Assembly (NCBI RefSeq): GCF_011927835.1
Contig: NZ_JAATJH010000011.1
Coordinates: 1-64,000, forward strand
DNA length: 64,000 nt
Direction: 5' to 3'
DNA from: Neolewinella antarctica
GTDB taxonomy: Bacteria; Bacteroidota; Bacteroidia; Chitinophagales; Saprospiraceae
Part shown: piece by piece, positions 34,851 through 43,414 of the stretch
Numbering within the stretch: the stretch's first letter is position 1
Layout of the letters: each line of letters opens with the position of its first letter
Translations under genes and position numbers: made by a program
The notes under the pieces: model-generated
Told to the model about the DNA's origin: nothing
What the model saw: the letters and a program-made list of their open reading frames with translations, nothing else
The model's database searches: none

Positions 34851-37800
34851 CTAGTGCGAGTGCCCCCCCAAACTATGCTCCAAAGAATCACAATGCAACA
34901 TCCGCCGCATTTTCCCCTCAGGTTTCTGCGTCTTATCGCCACCATTCTTAGCCGCCAGCGATTTCTGAATCAACGCGTTCCGCTCCTCCGCAATGTCACC
35001 GCGCAGCTCCTCATCCCGTTCCCGGTTGAAGTATTCGATGCCGTCAACAAAGGTCCGTTCGGCCTTGGCGTAGATGCTCATCGGATGATCCGACCAGACG
35101 ACGACGTCCGCGTCCTTACCAGCCTTTAAACTACCCACCCGGTCATCGAGGTGAAGCATTTTTGCCGGGTTTAAGGTCACGAACTTCCAGGCATCTTCCT
35201 CGGAAACACCCCCAAAAAGTACCGCCTTGGCCGATTCCTGATTCAAGCGTCGCGCCATCTCCGCATCATCTGAATTGAAAGCCGTCAAAACTCCTTGCTC
35301 GTGCATGATCGCCCCGTTGTAGGGAATAGCTTCGTTGACTTCGTATTTGTAAGCCCACCAATCCGAGAACGTAGAACCGGCCGCGCCGTGCTCCGCCATC
35401 TTGTCGGCTACCTTATAGCCTTCGAGAATGTGGGTGAAGGTGTTGACCCGGAAGCCGAACTTCTCCGCCACCTTCATGAGCATGTTGATTTCGCCCTGCT
35501 GGTAGCTGTGGCAGGAGATGAAGCGCTCGGAATTGAGAATTTCTAACAAGGTTTCCAGTTCCAGATCGCGCCGTTGCGAGCGGCCGGCCTTTACGTTCTC
35601 ACCGTATTCTTTCGCCCGGCTGAAGTAGCTTTCAAAGACCTGCTCCACGCCCATCCGCGTCTGTGGGTAGCGGACGCGATTGGCGTCGCCCCAGTTGGAC
35701 TGCTTGACGTTCTCACCGAGCGCGAATTTGATGAAGGGGTCAGCGCCTTCGAAAAGCATCTCGTCCGCCGTCTTTCCCCAGCGGAGTTTGATGATGGCCG
35801 ACTGTCCGCCAATCGGGTTGGCCGATCCGTGGAGCAGTTGGCTGACCGTCACGCCACCGGCTAGTTGCCGGTAGATATTCTCGTCGTTCGCGTCGACGAC
35901 GTCTTCCATCCGGACTTCCGCGCTGGAAGCCTGGGCGGATTCATTAACGCTCGTCAGGGCAATGTGGGAATGCTCGTCGATGACGCCGGAAGTGACGTGT
36001 TTGCCCGTCCCGTCAATCACTGTCGCGCGGCCGGCGTTGAGGCCGGTTCCTACACCAGATATCTTTCCGTCGACAATGAGTACGTCGGCATTTTCGAGAA
36101 TACCTTCGGATTCGTTCGTCCAAACCGTAGCGTTACGAATCAAGAAAGAGCCCGTTTGCGGCTGCGAAAGCATTCCGTAGGCAATATTGGGATAAGTAAG
36201 TTTCCCAACGATAGAATCGTTGCTCTCCTTGTCATCCTTGTCCTCGTCATCCTTGTCCCCCGTTCCCCCCGTAGGCGTAGCGCTCCAGGTGATAATCTTA
36301 CCCTGCGGATCACGACCGGTTCCGGAGTAAGTTCCGTTCGCATCGGCGAGTCCACTCAGGCGGTAAAACCCATCTTCCCCCTTCGGCTGATAAGCGAGCG
36401 AAATCAGACCGCCGGAGAGATTCAGTTTAGCATCGGTTCCGGTCGTATCCGAGTCTGTAGTCACCTTCATTTTCTGGCTCCCGGCTTCTCCAGAGAGTTT
36501 ACCGACATACGTTTTGTTACCAACGTTAATCCGGTATTCCTTTTCGAGCTCAACCATTTCAAGGTCCTTGATCGCGTAAGGATTACCCTGTACCCAGTGT
36601 TGGTAAATCGCGGCTTTCTCTTCGGAGAAATAGTCTTTGTCGGTTATGAAGAAGCTGGCGAGTTTACCGTTTTCCAGCGTGCCCGTCATTTCGCTGATGC
36701 CAAGAAGTTCGGCGGGGCTAGTGGTGAGGGCGGCGAGGGCTTGCTCGGGCGTCAACCCAGCTTTGATGGCTTTGCGGAGGGCGGGGGCGAAGTCGGACAT
36801 CTTTTTCAGCTCGTCCGTCGTCAGCATGAAAGGAATCCCGGCTTCAGCGACGGCGGCGGCGTTCCCCGGCGCGCGTTCCCACTGGCGAAGTTGGCCGAGG
36901 GTCACGATGTCGGCGGCAAAGGGATCGGTGACGTCGTAGGCTTCGGGGAAGGTCACTGGGAGAATGAGCGTAGCCCCGGAAGCCTTAATGGCGGGAAGGC
37001 GTTCGAATTCGTCGCCGCCGCCTTTGATGACGTATTGTTTGCTGAATTCGTCGCCCACCAGGTCGGCACGGAGGGCATCCTGCCAGTTATCGACTTCAAA
37101 GATTTGTGGAAGGTCTTGCGCGTCGGTCCACGCCTGGATGCTCAGGTTGGTTTCTTCGCCGCGCTGTTTGCCGTACCAGTCCGCGTCGAGGTACGTCTGG
37201 CGGAGAAGGGCCATCGCGCCCATGCGGGAGGTGGGGTAGTTTTGCTTGGAGGAGCCCTTGGAAAAGCTCAAATGGTGGGCCGCGCCGGTTTTGATGAGGA
37301 CTTCGTTCTCGGTCGTCTCGGCGGTGCTGACCACGGCGGCCGTGCCCCGGCTAATGCCATCGTGGTGGTGGGTGCTAACGAAGCCGAAGCCGGCTTCCCG
37401 TAAGGCTTTTGCGTCCTCCTTATTGATGGTAAACACCGCGGCGGCATCCGTTTCGGAGCGGAGAGCTTCGTTCCAGGAAAAAGCGCCGTCTTTGTTGGAT
37501 AGTAGTTGGGGTGGGTCGTTCCAACTTCCCTCGGACGCTTTTACTTCGGGCATTCCGTAGCTGCCGTAGGGCTCGATGAAACTTGGGTAGATGTGCTTGC
37601 CCTTTAGGTCCACTTCCACGGCACCCGCGACCGCGCCAGAGGCACTTCCTACACTGACAATTTTACCCCGTCGGATAATCAACGTTCCGTTCTCAATCGT
37701 CCGCGTGGGGCTGACGTGGATGGTCGCGTTAGTGAAGGCGTAGTGGCCGTCGCGCTGGTCGTAAACGCCGTTGTAAGGGTAGGTTTGCTGGGCGCGGACG

Positions 37801-37880
37801 CCGGTGCAGAGAAAGACCGTGAAGAGCAGGGTAAGGAAGGCAAATACCCGTGCTTGATGGTTCGTTTTGGTGCTTAGCAT
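34851..37880 (-). CDS. Large secreted double amidohydrolase-family protein
   Basis: 1009 residues from the ATG at 37880, chosen because it yields the signal peptide ARVFAFLTLLFTVFLCTGVRAQ (the frame opens 19 codons earlier). It contains two amidohydrolase-like halves. The first (about 30-430) has YAFTNATIHVSPTRTIENGT and a degenerate metal site (FIEPYGSYG). The second (about 560-960) has FLIRNATVWTNESEGILENA, VIDEHSHIA with the proper HxH, and CHSYQQGEINMLM. It ends in a His-rich tail EHSLGGHSH. Between the halves is a beta-rich segment plus an acidic KDDEDKDDKESND linker. First half and neighbour 33354-34640 look paralogous. Substrate unknown; members include peptidases and cyclic amidases. 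A composite repeat codes for GAVAGA (37620-37637). Confidence 0.82.
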   Translation of the reverse strand: MLSTKTNHQARVFAFLTLLFTVFLCTGVRAQQTYPYNGVYDQRDGHYAFTNATIHVSPTRTIENGTLIIRRGKIVSVGSASGAVAGAVEVDLKGKHIYPSFIEPYGSYGMPEVKASEGSWNDPPQLLSNKDGAFSWNEALRSETDAAAVFTINKEDAKALREAGFGFVSTHHHDGISRGTAAVVSTAETTENEVLIKTGAAHHLSFSKGSSKQNYPTSRMGAMALLRQTYLDADWYGKQRGEETNLSIQAWTDAQDLPQIFEVDNWQDALRADLVGDEFSKQYVIKGGGDEFERLPAIKASGATLILPVTFPEAYDVTDPFAADIVTLGQLRQWERAPGNAAAVAEAGIPFMLTTDELKKMSDFAPALRKAIKAGLTPEQALAALTTSPAELLGISEMTGTLENGKLASFFITDKDYFSEEKAAIYQHWVQGNPYAIKDLEMVELEKEYRINVGNKTYVGKLSGEAGSQKMKVTTDSDTTGTDAKLNLSGGLISLAYQPKGEDGFYRLSGLADANGTYSGTGRDPQGKIITWSATPTGGTGDKDDEDKDDKESNDSIVGKLTYPNIAYGMLSQPQTGSFLIRNATVWTNESEGILENADVLIVDGKISGVGTGLNAGRATVIDGTGKHVTSGVIDEHSHIALTSVNESAQASSAEVRMEDVVDANDENIYRQLAGGVTVSQLLHGSANPIGGQSAIIKLRWGKTADEMLFEGADPFIKFALGENVKQSNWGDANRVRYPQTRMGVEQVFESYFSRAKEYGENVKAGRSQRRDLELETLLEILNSERFISCHSYQQGEINMLMKVAEKFGFRVNTFTHILEGYKVADKMAEHGAAGSTFSDWWAYKYEVNEAIPYNGAIMHEQGVLTAFNSDDAEMARRLNQESAKAVLFGGVSEEDAWKFVTLNPAKMLHLDDRVGSLKAGKDADVVVWSDHPMSIYAKAERTFVDGIEYFNRERDEELRGDIAEERNALIQKSLAAKNGGDKTQKPEGKMRRMLHCDSLEHSLGGHSH
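37620..37637 (+). repeat. Composite repeat, GCGACCGCGC core, inside the large amidohydrolase
   Basis: GGCACCCGCGACCGCGCC is an exact match to the short consensus. In frame, encoding GAVAGA in the loop before KGKHIYPSF, the same position as the repeat in the neighbouring amidohydrolase. Confidence 0.8.
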
Positions 37881-37953
37881 ATTGTGGTTGCTGGTTGGGG
37901 TGGGTAAGGTCGGCAAAAATATCGAACCCTTCCGCAAACTAACACAAACAAGC

Positions 37954-38122
37954 TAAGAGCATGTTGGGACTTTGGGTTCCTGGTCGGTTTTGAGGCATTT
38001 TTGTGGTGGTTGAGGCAGTAAAACCGGAGTTTAGCCATAGCTAAATGAGGATTTTGCTAACGAAAACCAGCGCAAAAGTGACCAAAACAAGGCCGGAAGG
38101 CAAAGTCCCAAGATGCTCTAAG
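37954..38122. repeat. 168-bp imperfect palindromic element
   Basis: TAAGAGCATGTTGGGACTTTG on the left mirrors CAAAGTCCCAAGATGCTCTA on the right. The arms remain roughly alignable to the centre TTTAGCCATAGCTAAA at about 38030-38045. The arms are diverged (for example TTCCTGG versus TTCCGGC), so this is an old hairpin element, between the amidohydrolase start and the TonB receptor stop. Confidence 0.7.
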
Positions 38123-38188
38123 CGGCCGATTCCGGATGATGTGTGCACTACTCAAACTCAAATAAGAATACGTAATATGCAGGCGCGA

Positions 38189-40543
38189 TTACTTACGGCC
38201 GATTATGTTGACTTGATAGGAAACACCTGGAATAAAACCGAAAGCGGCGCGCGTAGTAGCTATGCGCCTGACCTGTACGACTTCTTGCCCCGTCACCTCA
38301 TCTAATATCGTGTTACGCGCAATCTGAATGTTAATGAAGTAAGGATTTTTACGCGCATAAGCATTGTACAAAGAGAATGTCAGCGAGTGCTGCTTCCCAC
38401 TACGTTTTTTAGCCGACCAGACTTTACGGCACGCTAAGTTCAGTCGATGAAAGTCAGGATAACGACCATTGTTTATACCATCGTAGATGTCAAAATTTCC
38501 CGCAGTGAGGATAGGTGCAGTAAAGGCTATTCCACTTTGAAAAGTGAAATCCGCGTTAGCAGTCCAACCATTCCCAAGCGTGTAGGCGACTTGAGCATTT
38601 ATGTCGTGCGGACGGTCAAATGTGAACGGGAAGGTTCGATCCTCATTGAGGTTCTCATACCTCCGCTCACTTGAGCTGAGTGTATAGGCAAGCGACAAAC
38701 GTAATCTATTTTTTTGGTGGCGCACATAAAATTCCAAACCACGCGCCACACCAGTTCCGTTGAAAGCATAGTTACTACCGTCGTAATCCTGGTAGAGGGT
38801 AGTAGAGGCTACCCGACCGGGCCGAATTTGTGTCAGACCCTCCATGGATTTGTAAAACCCTTCTACGGACCACACCGTTGACCCGATACGTCCGCCCACT
38901 CCCAAATGAACCTGACTGCTACTACTTTCGCCCCTACCGGATTCCGCTAACAGTAATATATCCGTTGGAAATAGAGAAACGGTTGTTTGAAGTTGATTTT
39001 CAAATTGTACGTTCAAATCATAACCAGCATTCACGTATGTATTTGTAAGTACCTCATAACTCAGGCGTAGCCGCGGTTGAATTATTGGTAGTGCGGTGAG
39101 CCCAGATACCAGATCACTTCGTAACGTTGCCATAATTCTGAACAACTTGTTGCGAGAAGTGTAGTCGGCTTGAACAAACGGACTCGCGGAATTCAAGGTT
39201 TGCATTATTCCATTTTGACTGCCGTCCGCTACGAGTTCCTGCCTCTGACCATCATTTGTGCGTCGGCTTAGTTCTAACCCGGCGCTGACATCCAAGGCAT
39301 TATTGATGTGATACAGAATCCTACTTTCGGCCGAAAGCCTACCATATCTCAAACCGTCAGTCTGGTTGAATACTACGTTTCTATCTCCATCTTGCCGCCG
39401 CACGAAATCCGTAAATTCTTGATTGTATTGTAAAAAACTTATTTGGTTAATCCACTCCGCCCGTGCCCCCAAGAACCGTCGGGCACGCAATGAGTAAACT
39501 TGATTGCTCCATTCAAAGCTTATATTGTCAAGTAAAGTCTGACCATCAAATTGGTCGTATCCCTGATCTCCACTAAGAAATATGGTAAACCCTAATTGCC
39601 AGGGGCCGAGTTGTGTGGTGACCTTTGCTAATGCGTCGCCTAACCATACGTGCTGATTAGTTCCTTTATCATTTTTACGGACGCTACTTCCCTTAATTAG
39701 AGAGCGTAGGAGCGTAGGGTAGCTTAATCTACCATTTATTAGAAAGCTACTTTTTTTACCTAACGGACCTTCCAGCCCGGTTCTAAGTAAACCAAGACCG
39801 ACGGTGTGTTCCCTTAGCGTAACATCCTTACGCCCATTTCGGAACTGAAAATCAACCGTTCCACTTAGTCGACCACCAAAGCGACCCGGCATCCCCCCTT
39901 TGTAAACCACTGCTGATTTTAGTCCAAAACTTGGTACAGCGGAAATGAAACCACCAACGTGATTAATATTAAGTAATTGGACCCCATCTATAAGCAGATT
40001 AGTTTGATTCGCATTGCCTCCTCGAAGCAACAATGCCGAAGTTCCCTCTACTCCGACGCTAATACCCGGTAGGGCTGAGAGTGCTTTTAACGGATCGACT
40101 TCACCCGCCATAGCAGGTGTACTTTTCAGGTCTTTGATGGATGGTACCACAACGGAACCTGAACCAATTGCGAACTGATACGGGACAGTAACCTCAATCA
40201 CTGGCAACACCGCCGTAGCAGATAACTGAATGCGGGTCGTCTGTTTCTCCTTCCAAGCCCCAGGGTTTATACGTTGAGTTGCATATCCGACGTAGGAAAC
40301 TAGAATCGTATCGTATAGCGCAATTTCCTCCGGGACGACAAAATAGCCATCAGCATCCGAGTATATAGAAAAATCCGCTTTAGCTGCGGAGATTGTAGTA
40401 AATGGTAAACTTTCACTGGTAGTTGCATCGAGGACGAGCGCACGAAAATCTTGCGCTGGCAATCCTCCTCCGCAGAGTAATAGCCATAGTAGAGAAACGA
40501 GACGTTGAAATGACTTTATTATAGTTTTATAATTTTTACTCAT
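38189..40543 (-). CDS. TonB-dependent outer-membrane receptor (DUF4249-associated)
   Basis: TonB-energised outer-membrane transporter. The ATG at 40543 is preferred (MSKNYKTI), giving a signal segment RLVSLLWLLLCGGGLPAQ; 784 residues. Order: a carboxypeptidase-regulatory-like domain (about 32-115, VLDATTSESLPFTTI and VSYVGYATQRI), a plug (about 140-250, DPLKALSALPGISV, LLRGGNANQTNLLIDGV), then the barrel to the terminal VSYQVNIIGRK. It overlaps the DUF4249 gene by 8 nt; DUF4249 lipoproteins regularly accompany such receptors, probably as a surface partner. Ligand unknown. It lies in an AT-rich block free of composite repeats. Confidence 0.92.
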   Translation of the reverse strand: MSKNYKTIIKSFQRLVSLLWLLLCGGGLPAQDFRALVLDATTSESLPFTTISAAKADFSIYSDADGYFVVPEEIALYDTILVSYVGYATQRINPGAWKEKQTTRIQLSATAVLPVIEVTVPYQFAIGSGSVVVPSIKDLKSTPAMAGEVDPLKALSALPGISVGVEGTSALLLRGGNANQTNLLIDGVQLLNINHVGGFISAVPSFGLKSAVVYKGGMPGRFGGRLSGTVDFQFRNGRKDVTLREHTVGLGLLRTGLEGPLGKKSSFLINGRLSYPTLLRSLIKGSSVRKNDKGTNQHVWLGDALAKVTTQLGPWQLGFTIFLSGDQGYDQFDGQTLLDNISFEWSNQVYSLRARRFLGARAEWINQISFLQYNQEFTDFVRRQDGDRNVVFNQTDGLRYGRLSAESRILYHINNALDVSAGLELSRRTNDGQRQELVADGSQNGIMQTLNSASPFVQADYTSRNKLFRIMATLRSDLVSGLTALPIIQPRLRLSYEVLTNTYVNAGYDLNVQFENQLQTTVSLFPTDILLLAESGRGESSSSQVHLGVGGRIGSTVWSVEGFYKSMEGLTQIRPGRVASTTLYQDYDGSNYAFNGTGVARGLEFYVRHQKNRLRLSLAYTLSSSERRYENLNEDRTFPFTFDRPHDINAQVAYTLGNGWTANADFTFQSGIAFTAPILTAGNFDIYDGINNGRYPDFHRLNLACRKVWSAKKRSGKQHSLTFSLYNAYARKNPYFINIQIARNTILDEVTGQEVVQVRRIATTRAAFGFIPGVSYQVNIIGRK

Positions 40544-41450
40544 CACAGACAAATTTACTGTCGATGACGGTAAAGTAGCCGAAACCATCCGTAAAATTAT
40601 CTGGTAATGGTTGGCCGTTATATCTCGGGTTGGCTACTTCTTCGCGGTCTTGTGTCGAGTACAATTCAGCAAACTCTAAGTAATGTCGAGTCCGGTGTGT
40701 TATGTAACCACAAAATGGTGTTTCATCTGGGCTATAGTCATCTTCGAAGATGCTATTTTCTGGAATGACCTCTGTGTAAGAGCCAGCTCGGATATCTACA
40801 CCGTATATTGGCCGGCTTACGGAAAGCTGGTACGGGTCAGCTAACCAAAATCTATTTATGTAAGTGTTGTCAATATCTTGGTTCCACACAAAGGCATCGA
40901 GGGTGATCTCACCCTGTACATTCTCAGTTATATTAAAATTGATAGTATCCACAAAGTACAGTCGTCCGTCCGTATTTTTAGTGATTGTGCGGGCGGCGGT
41001 TGCCTCACCGATCACTTTCGTGAATTTTACTGCACTACTTTTGGCAACATTATATCCAGGTGCACGAACCTCAACTCTGTAGAATGAATTATCGCTAAGC
41101 TGGGCTTTTTCAGTACTAACATAAACGCTCGGAGAGACCGGTATATCGCTAGCGATATACCGGTCCATTGTTCGTTCTGTAATAGTGTATACGGGAACAT
41201 CATCTTCAAATACCGTTATTTCGGCATCACTAACGCGGTAGTCGACTAATTCATTCGTAAAATTTTGAACCGTGCTAACTATCACACCAATGGATTCCCC
41301 GTTTCTAATTACGGCAAGTATAGCCAAGCTCTTTCCATCATCTTCCACATCGTTAATACCTATATCATTTTGGCAACTTACTATTGCTAGTAAGCAGACC
41401 GCTACTAAAAGATATTTGTAGCGTGAAGCTCGAGGAATAAACCTGTTCAT
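40536..41450 (-). CDS. DUF4249 surface lipoprotein
   Basis: 304-residue lipoprotein: signal YLLVAVCLLAIVSC with the lipid-modified Cys about residue 26, followed by QNDIGIND. Beta-rich body with SDAEITVFEDDVPVYTI and NSFYRVEVRAPGYN, the DUF4249 pattern, and a conserved ending with NFTDGFGYFTVIDSKF. Such proteins pair with TonB-dependent receptors in Bacteroidota; here the reading frames overlap by 8 nt. A perfect 28-bp palindrome sits inside the coding sequence (41137-41164). A terminator-like hairpin separates the gene from the broken lipoprotein upstream. Confidence 0.88.
   Translation of the reverse strand: MNRFIPRASRYKYLLVAVCLLAIVSCQNDIGINDVEDDGKSLAILAVIRNGESIGVIVSTVQNFTNELVDYRVSDAEITVFEDDVPVYTITERTMDRYIASDIPVSPSVYVSTEKAQLSDNSFYRVEVRAPGYNVAKSSAVKFTKVIGEATAARTITKNTDGRLYFVDTINFNITENVQGEITLDAFVWNQDIDNTYINRFWLADPYQLSVSRPIYGVDIRAGSYTEVIPENSIFEDDYSPDETPFCGYITHRTRHYLEFAELYSTQDREEVANPRYNGQPLPDNFTDGFGYFTVIDSKFVCDE
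41137..41164. repeat. Perfect 28-bp palindrome inside the DUF4249 gene
   Basis: 14-bp arms ACCGGTATATCGCT / AGCGATATACCGGT with no loop. It is in frame and encodes DRYIASDIPV. Confidence 0.9.
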
Positions 41451-41500
41451 TCTGAAAGTTTATAATCAAATTACACATTCAACATTTGTTAGAAATAAAC

Positions 41501-41533
41501 ATGCCCCCCGAAGAATTATTGCTCGGGGGGCAT
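41501..41533 (-). terminator. Rho-independent-like terminator
   Basis: ATGCCCCCCGA (41501-41511) pairs perfectly with TCGGGGGGCAT (41523-41533), loop 11 nt. On the minus strand it is followed by GTTTATTTCT. It lies 12 nt after the stop of the broken lipoprotein gene, so that gene is transcribed separately from, or attenuated before, the DUF4249 gene. Confidence 0.8.
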
Positions 41534-41545
41534 CTTGAACTTTAT

Positions 41546-42882
41546 CTACCTACAATTATACTCGACCGAAATAGGATCATTATCTACATCATCGCCACGG
41601 TTCGTCCAACGCGCCGAAATTGTGCCATCGTGCTGAATATGCTGAAAGCGAGTTTCAACAATAGTACCAGGTACAAGAACTTCAAAAAGAGCCGAAAAAT
41701 CATCAATCACTACAATACGGCCTGCAGATCCATCGCTAGTTACGGTAATCGGAATGTTGTCGTGCTCCGTCAAAAAAGTTTCTAAAAGAGGGGCATTCGC
41801 TTCATCTTCCGTAAGGTTATCCCGGACAATTGTTCCATTCTGATCGATGAACGCTGTAGCCCAGCGAGAGATTATCAACGGATCTATAGTCGAACCAGGT
41901 CTACTACCATTGTCTTTTTCGTATCCTATTCTAACCTTTGGATAGATAGACCGCCAACCGATCCATCGTTTTCTTTGGGTAACTAAGCCCATTGTGGAGG
42001 ACCATACTATATCATATGTCCTTGATTGTGCCGAACCGGATAATGTTTGCACCTGCCGGATCCACGCGCTTTGCATACGCTCGCGATTACCATCGAATCT
42101 TTGTTCATCTTCCAGAGCAAATCCTGATACTGATCTACCATTCCTGTCTACGGTTGTACGATCCAAGTGGCTATTTATGCAAAAGAGGTTACCTTGTTGA
42201 ACTTTTTCGCTCGCAGCACTCTGGCCAAATTTATTCTGATTTGAGTACACTAGCGGTTCATAAATAACTCCGGTGCTGTAATTAGTTATTCGATCAATCT
42301 TAGCCCGTTCAAGCGTGGCTAACTTTTCATCGGTGACTAATATGTGGTGTTCACGGGTAAATTCGTGCAAACCATCACCAATCTTCAGGCGACCATCGTA
42401 GTTTACGAGGTAAGGCGCTGCTTGACCAAACATAGTTAGCATTGGCGTACTATCCTGCATGACAATGTACTTTCTGTCCTGATTAGATAGCAGAGCCTCT
42501 TCGTCAGCGTAAGAATTACAGGTAGTCTCTACTTGCTGTCGGATTTCTAACATTCGAGATTGCTGTGTTAGTATACCTAATTTTTCTACCCATTCACGAT
42601 ATTCTTGGGCTGAGCTACGTGTTGTAGCGTGAATCGCTTCCCGATAGGCCTTCGAATCTGGAAATACAAGCATACCGTCTGCTACGTCTACCCGAACTTG
42701 GGATAAGGGCAAGTCTTTGTTGACTGGAGGTTGAACCTGAAGTCGGGTCGTTATTGAAGAGTCAGAGTTGTCGACTTCAACATCCTAGAGGTCTTGTTCA
42801 CATGACACAAGGGTCAATACAGATATGAACATGAAAAGCCCTGTTAAAACAAGCGAATGAAATGGGGGGGGGAATAGCGCAT
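41546..42882 (-). pseudogene. Broken lipoprotein gene (in-frame TAG, possible frameshift at a homopolymer)
   Basis: A long open frame of 388 codons (stop at 41546, nominal TTG start at 42712) has no signal peptide. Reading upstream in the same frame gives DVEVDNSDSSITTRLQVQ, then a TAG stop (42785-42787), then FMFISVLTLVSCEQDL, a lipoprotein signal with Cys. So a single nonsense codon three residues after the lipobox region splits the protein. Further upstream, an ATG at 42882 is in frame with the signal peptide only if a run of nine C (plus-strand G9, 42864-42872) had ten or seven bases. The body has no family I can name (motifs QDSTPMLTMFGQAAPYLVNYDG, LCINSHLD-like). Alternatives: suppression, restart at TTG giving a cytoplasmic form, or a short start at 42832. 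Same AT-rich block as the TonB/DUF4249 pair. Confidence 0.75.
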
Positions 42883-42901
42883 GGTGCGATGGTTTGGGTT
42901 A

Positions 42902-43414
42902 GTTACCTACGACGAATGTCAAAGTGTATTATATTGCCTGTAGGTTAAATTTTTCGGTGTTAATTATTTGAGAGGCAGTTCTAAATCACCACAGCACTCT
43001 GGAGGCCGTGTTGTCTAACAATAAAGATAACCAAGACATATCAAACATACAACTTTTAGAGTATACAAATTGATCGGGCCTTTCTGATTGACTATCAACA
43101 ATGCTTGTTGTGGCCGAAGATTTTAACCTTCTACTAATTAGCTTTCAAAAGATATATAACGATTACAAATGGTAAGCAGTTAATGGACTTAATCAAAAGC
43201 AGTTTTCCAATTTATAGCCCCACTTTGATGCAACTTGCGAAGAGTTTTATAAAATAATTTTTTAGCTGATTATACTGCGCAAAATTAGCCACAGGTCCAA
43301 GAAAAAATAGGAAGCGTCCAGGAGGATCAAAAAGTGAAAAATTAGACAACTGGTTACGGACTAATTAGCATCTTTTTGCAGGAGATATGGGTTAATTCAA
43401 ATTCTGACCACTAC
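42902..43414. other. AT-rich intergenic region
   Basis: About 510 nt, markedly AT-rich, between two minus-strand genes. I see no gene on either strand, no repeat copy and no strong hairpin. It probably contains the promoter of the broken lipoprotein gene and the 3' end of the AT-rich block. Confidence 0.5.

Noticed and set aside
35865-37403. 512-codon open frame on the plus strand
   Set aside because: It is antisense to the large amidohydrolase, whose signal peptide, domain motifs and homologous neighbour are clear. The frame is open because of GC-rich codon use.
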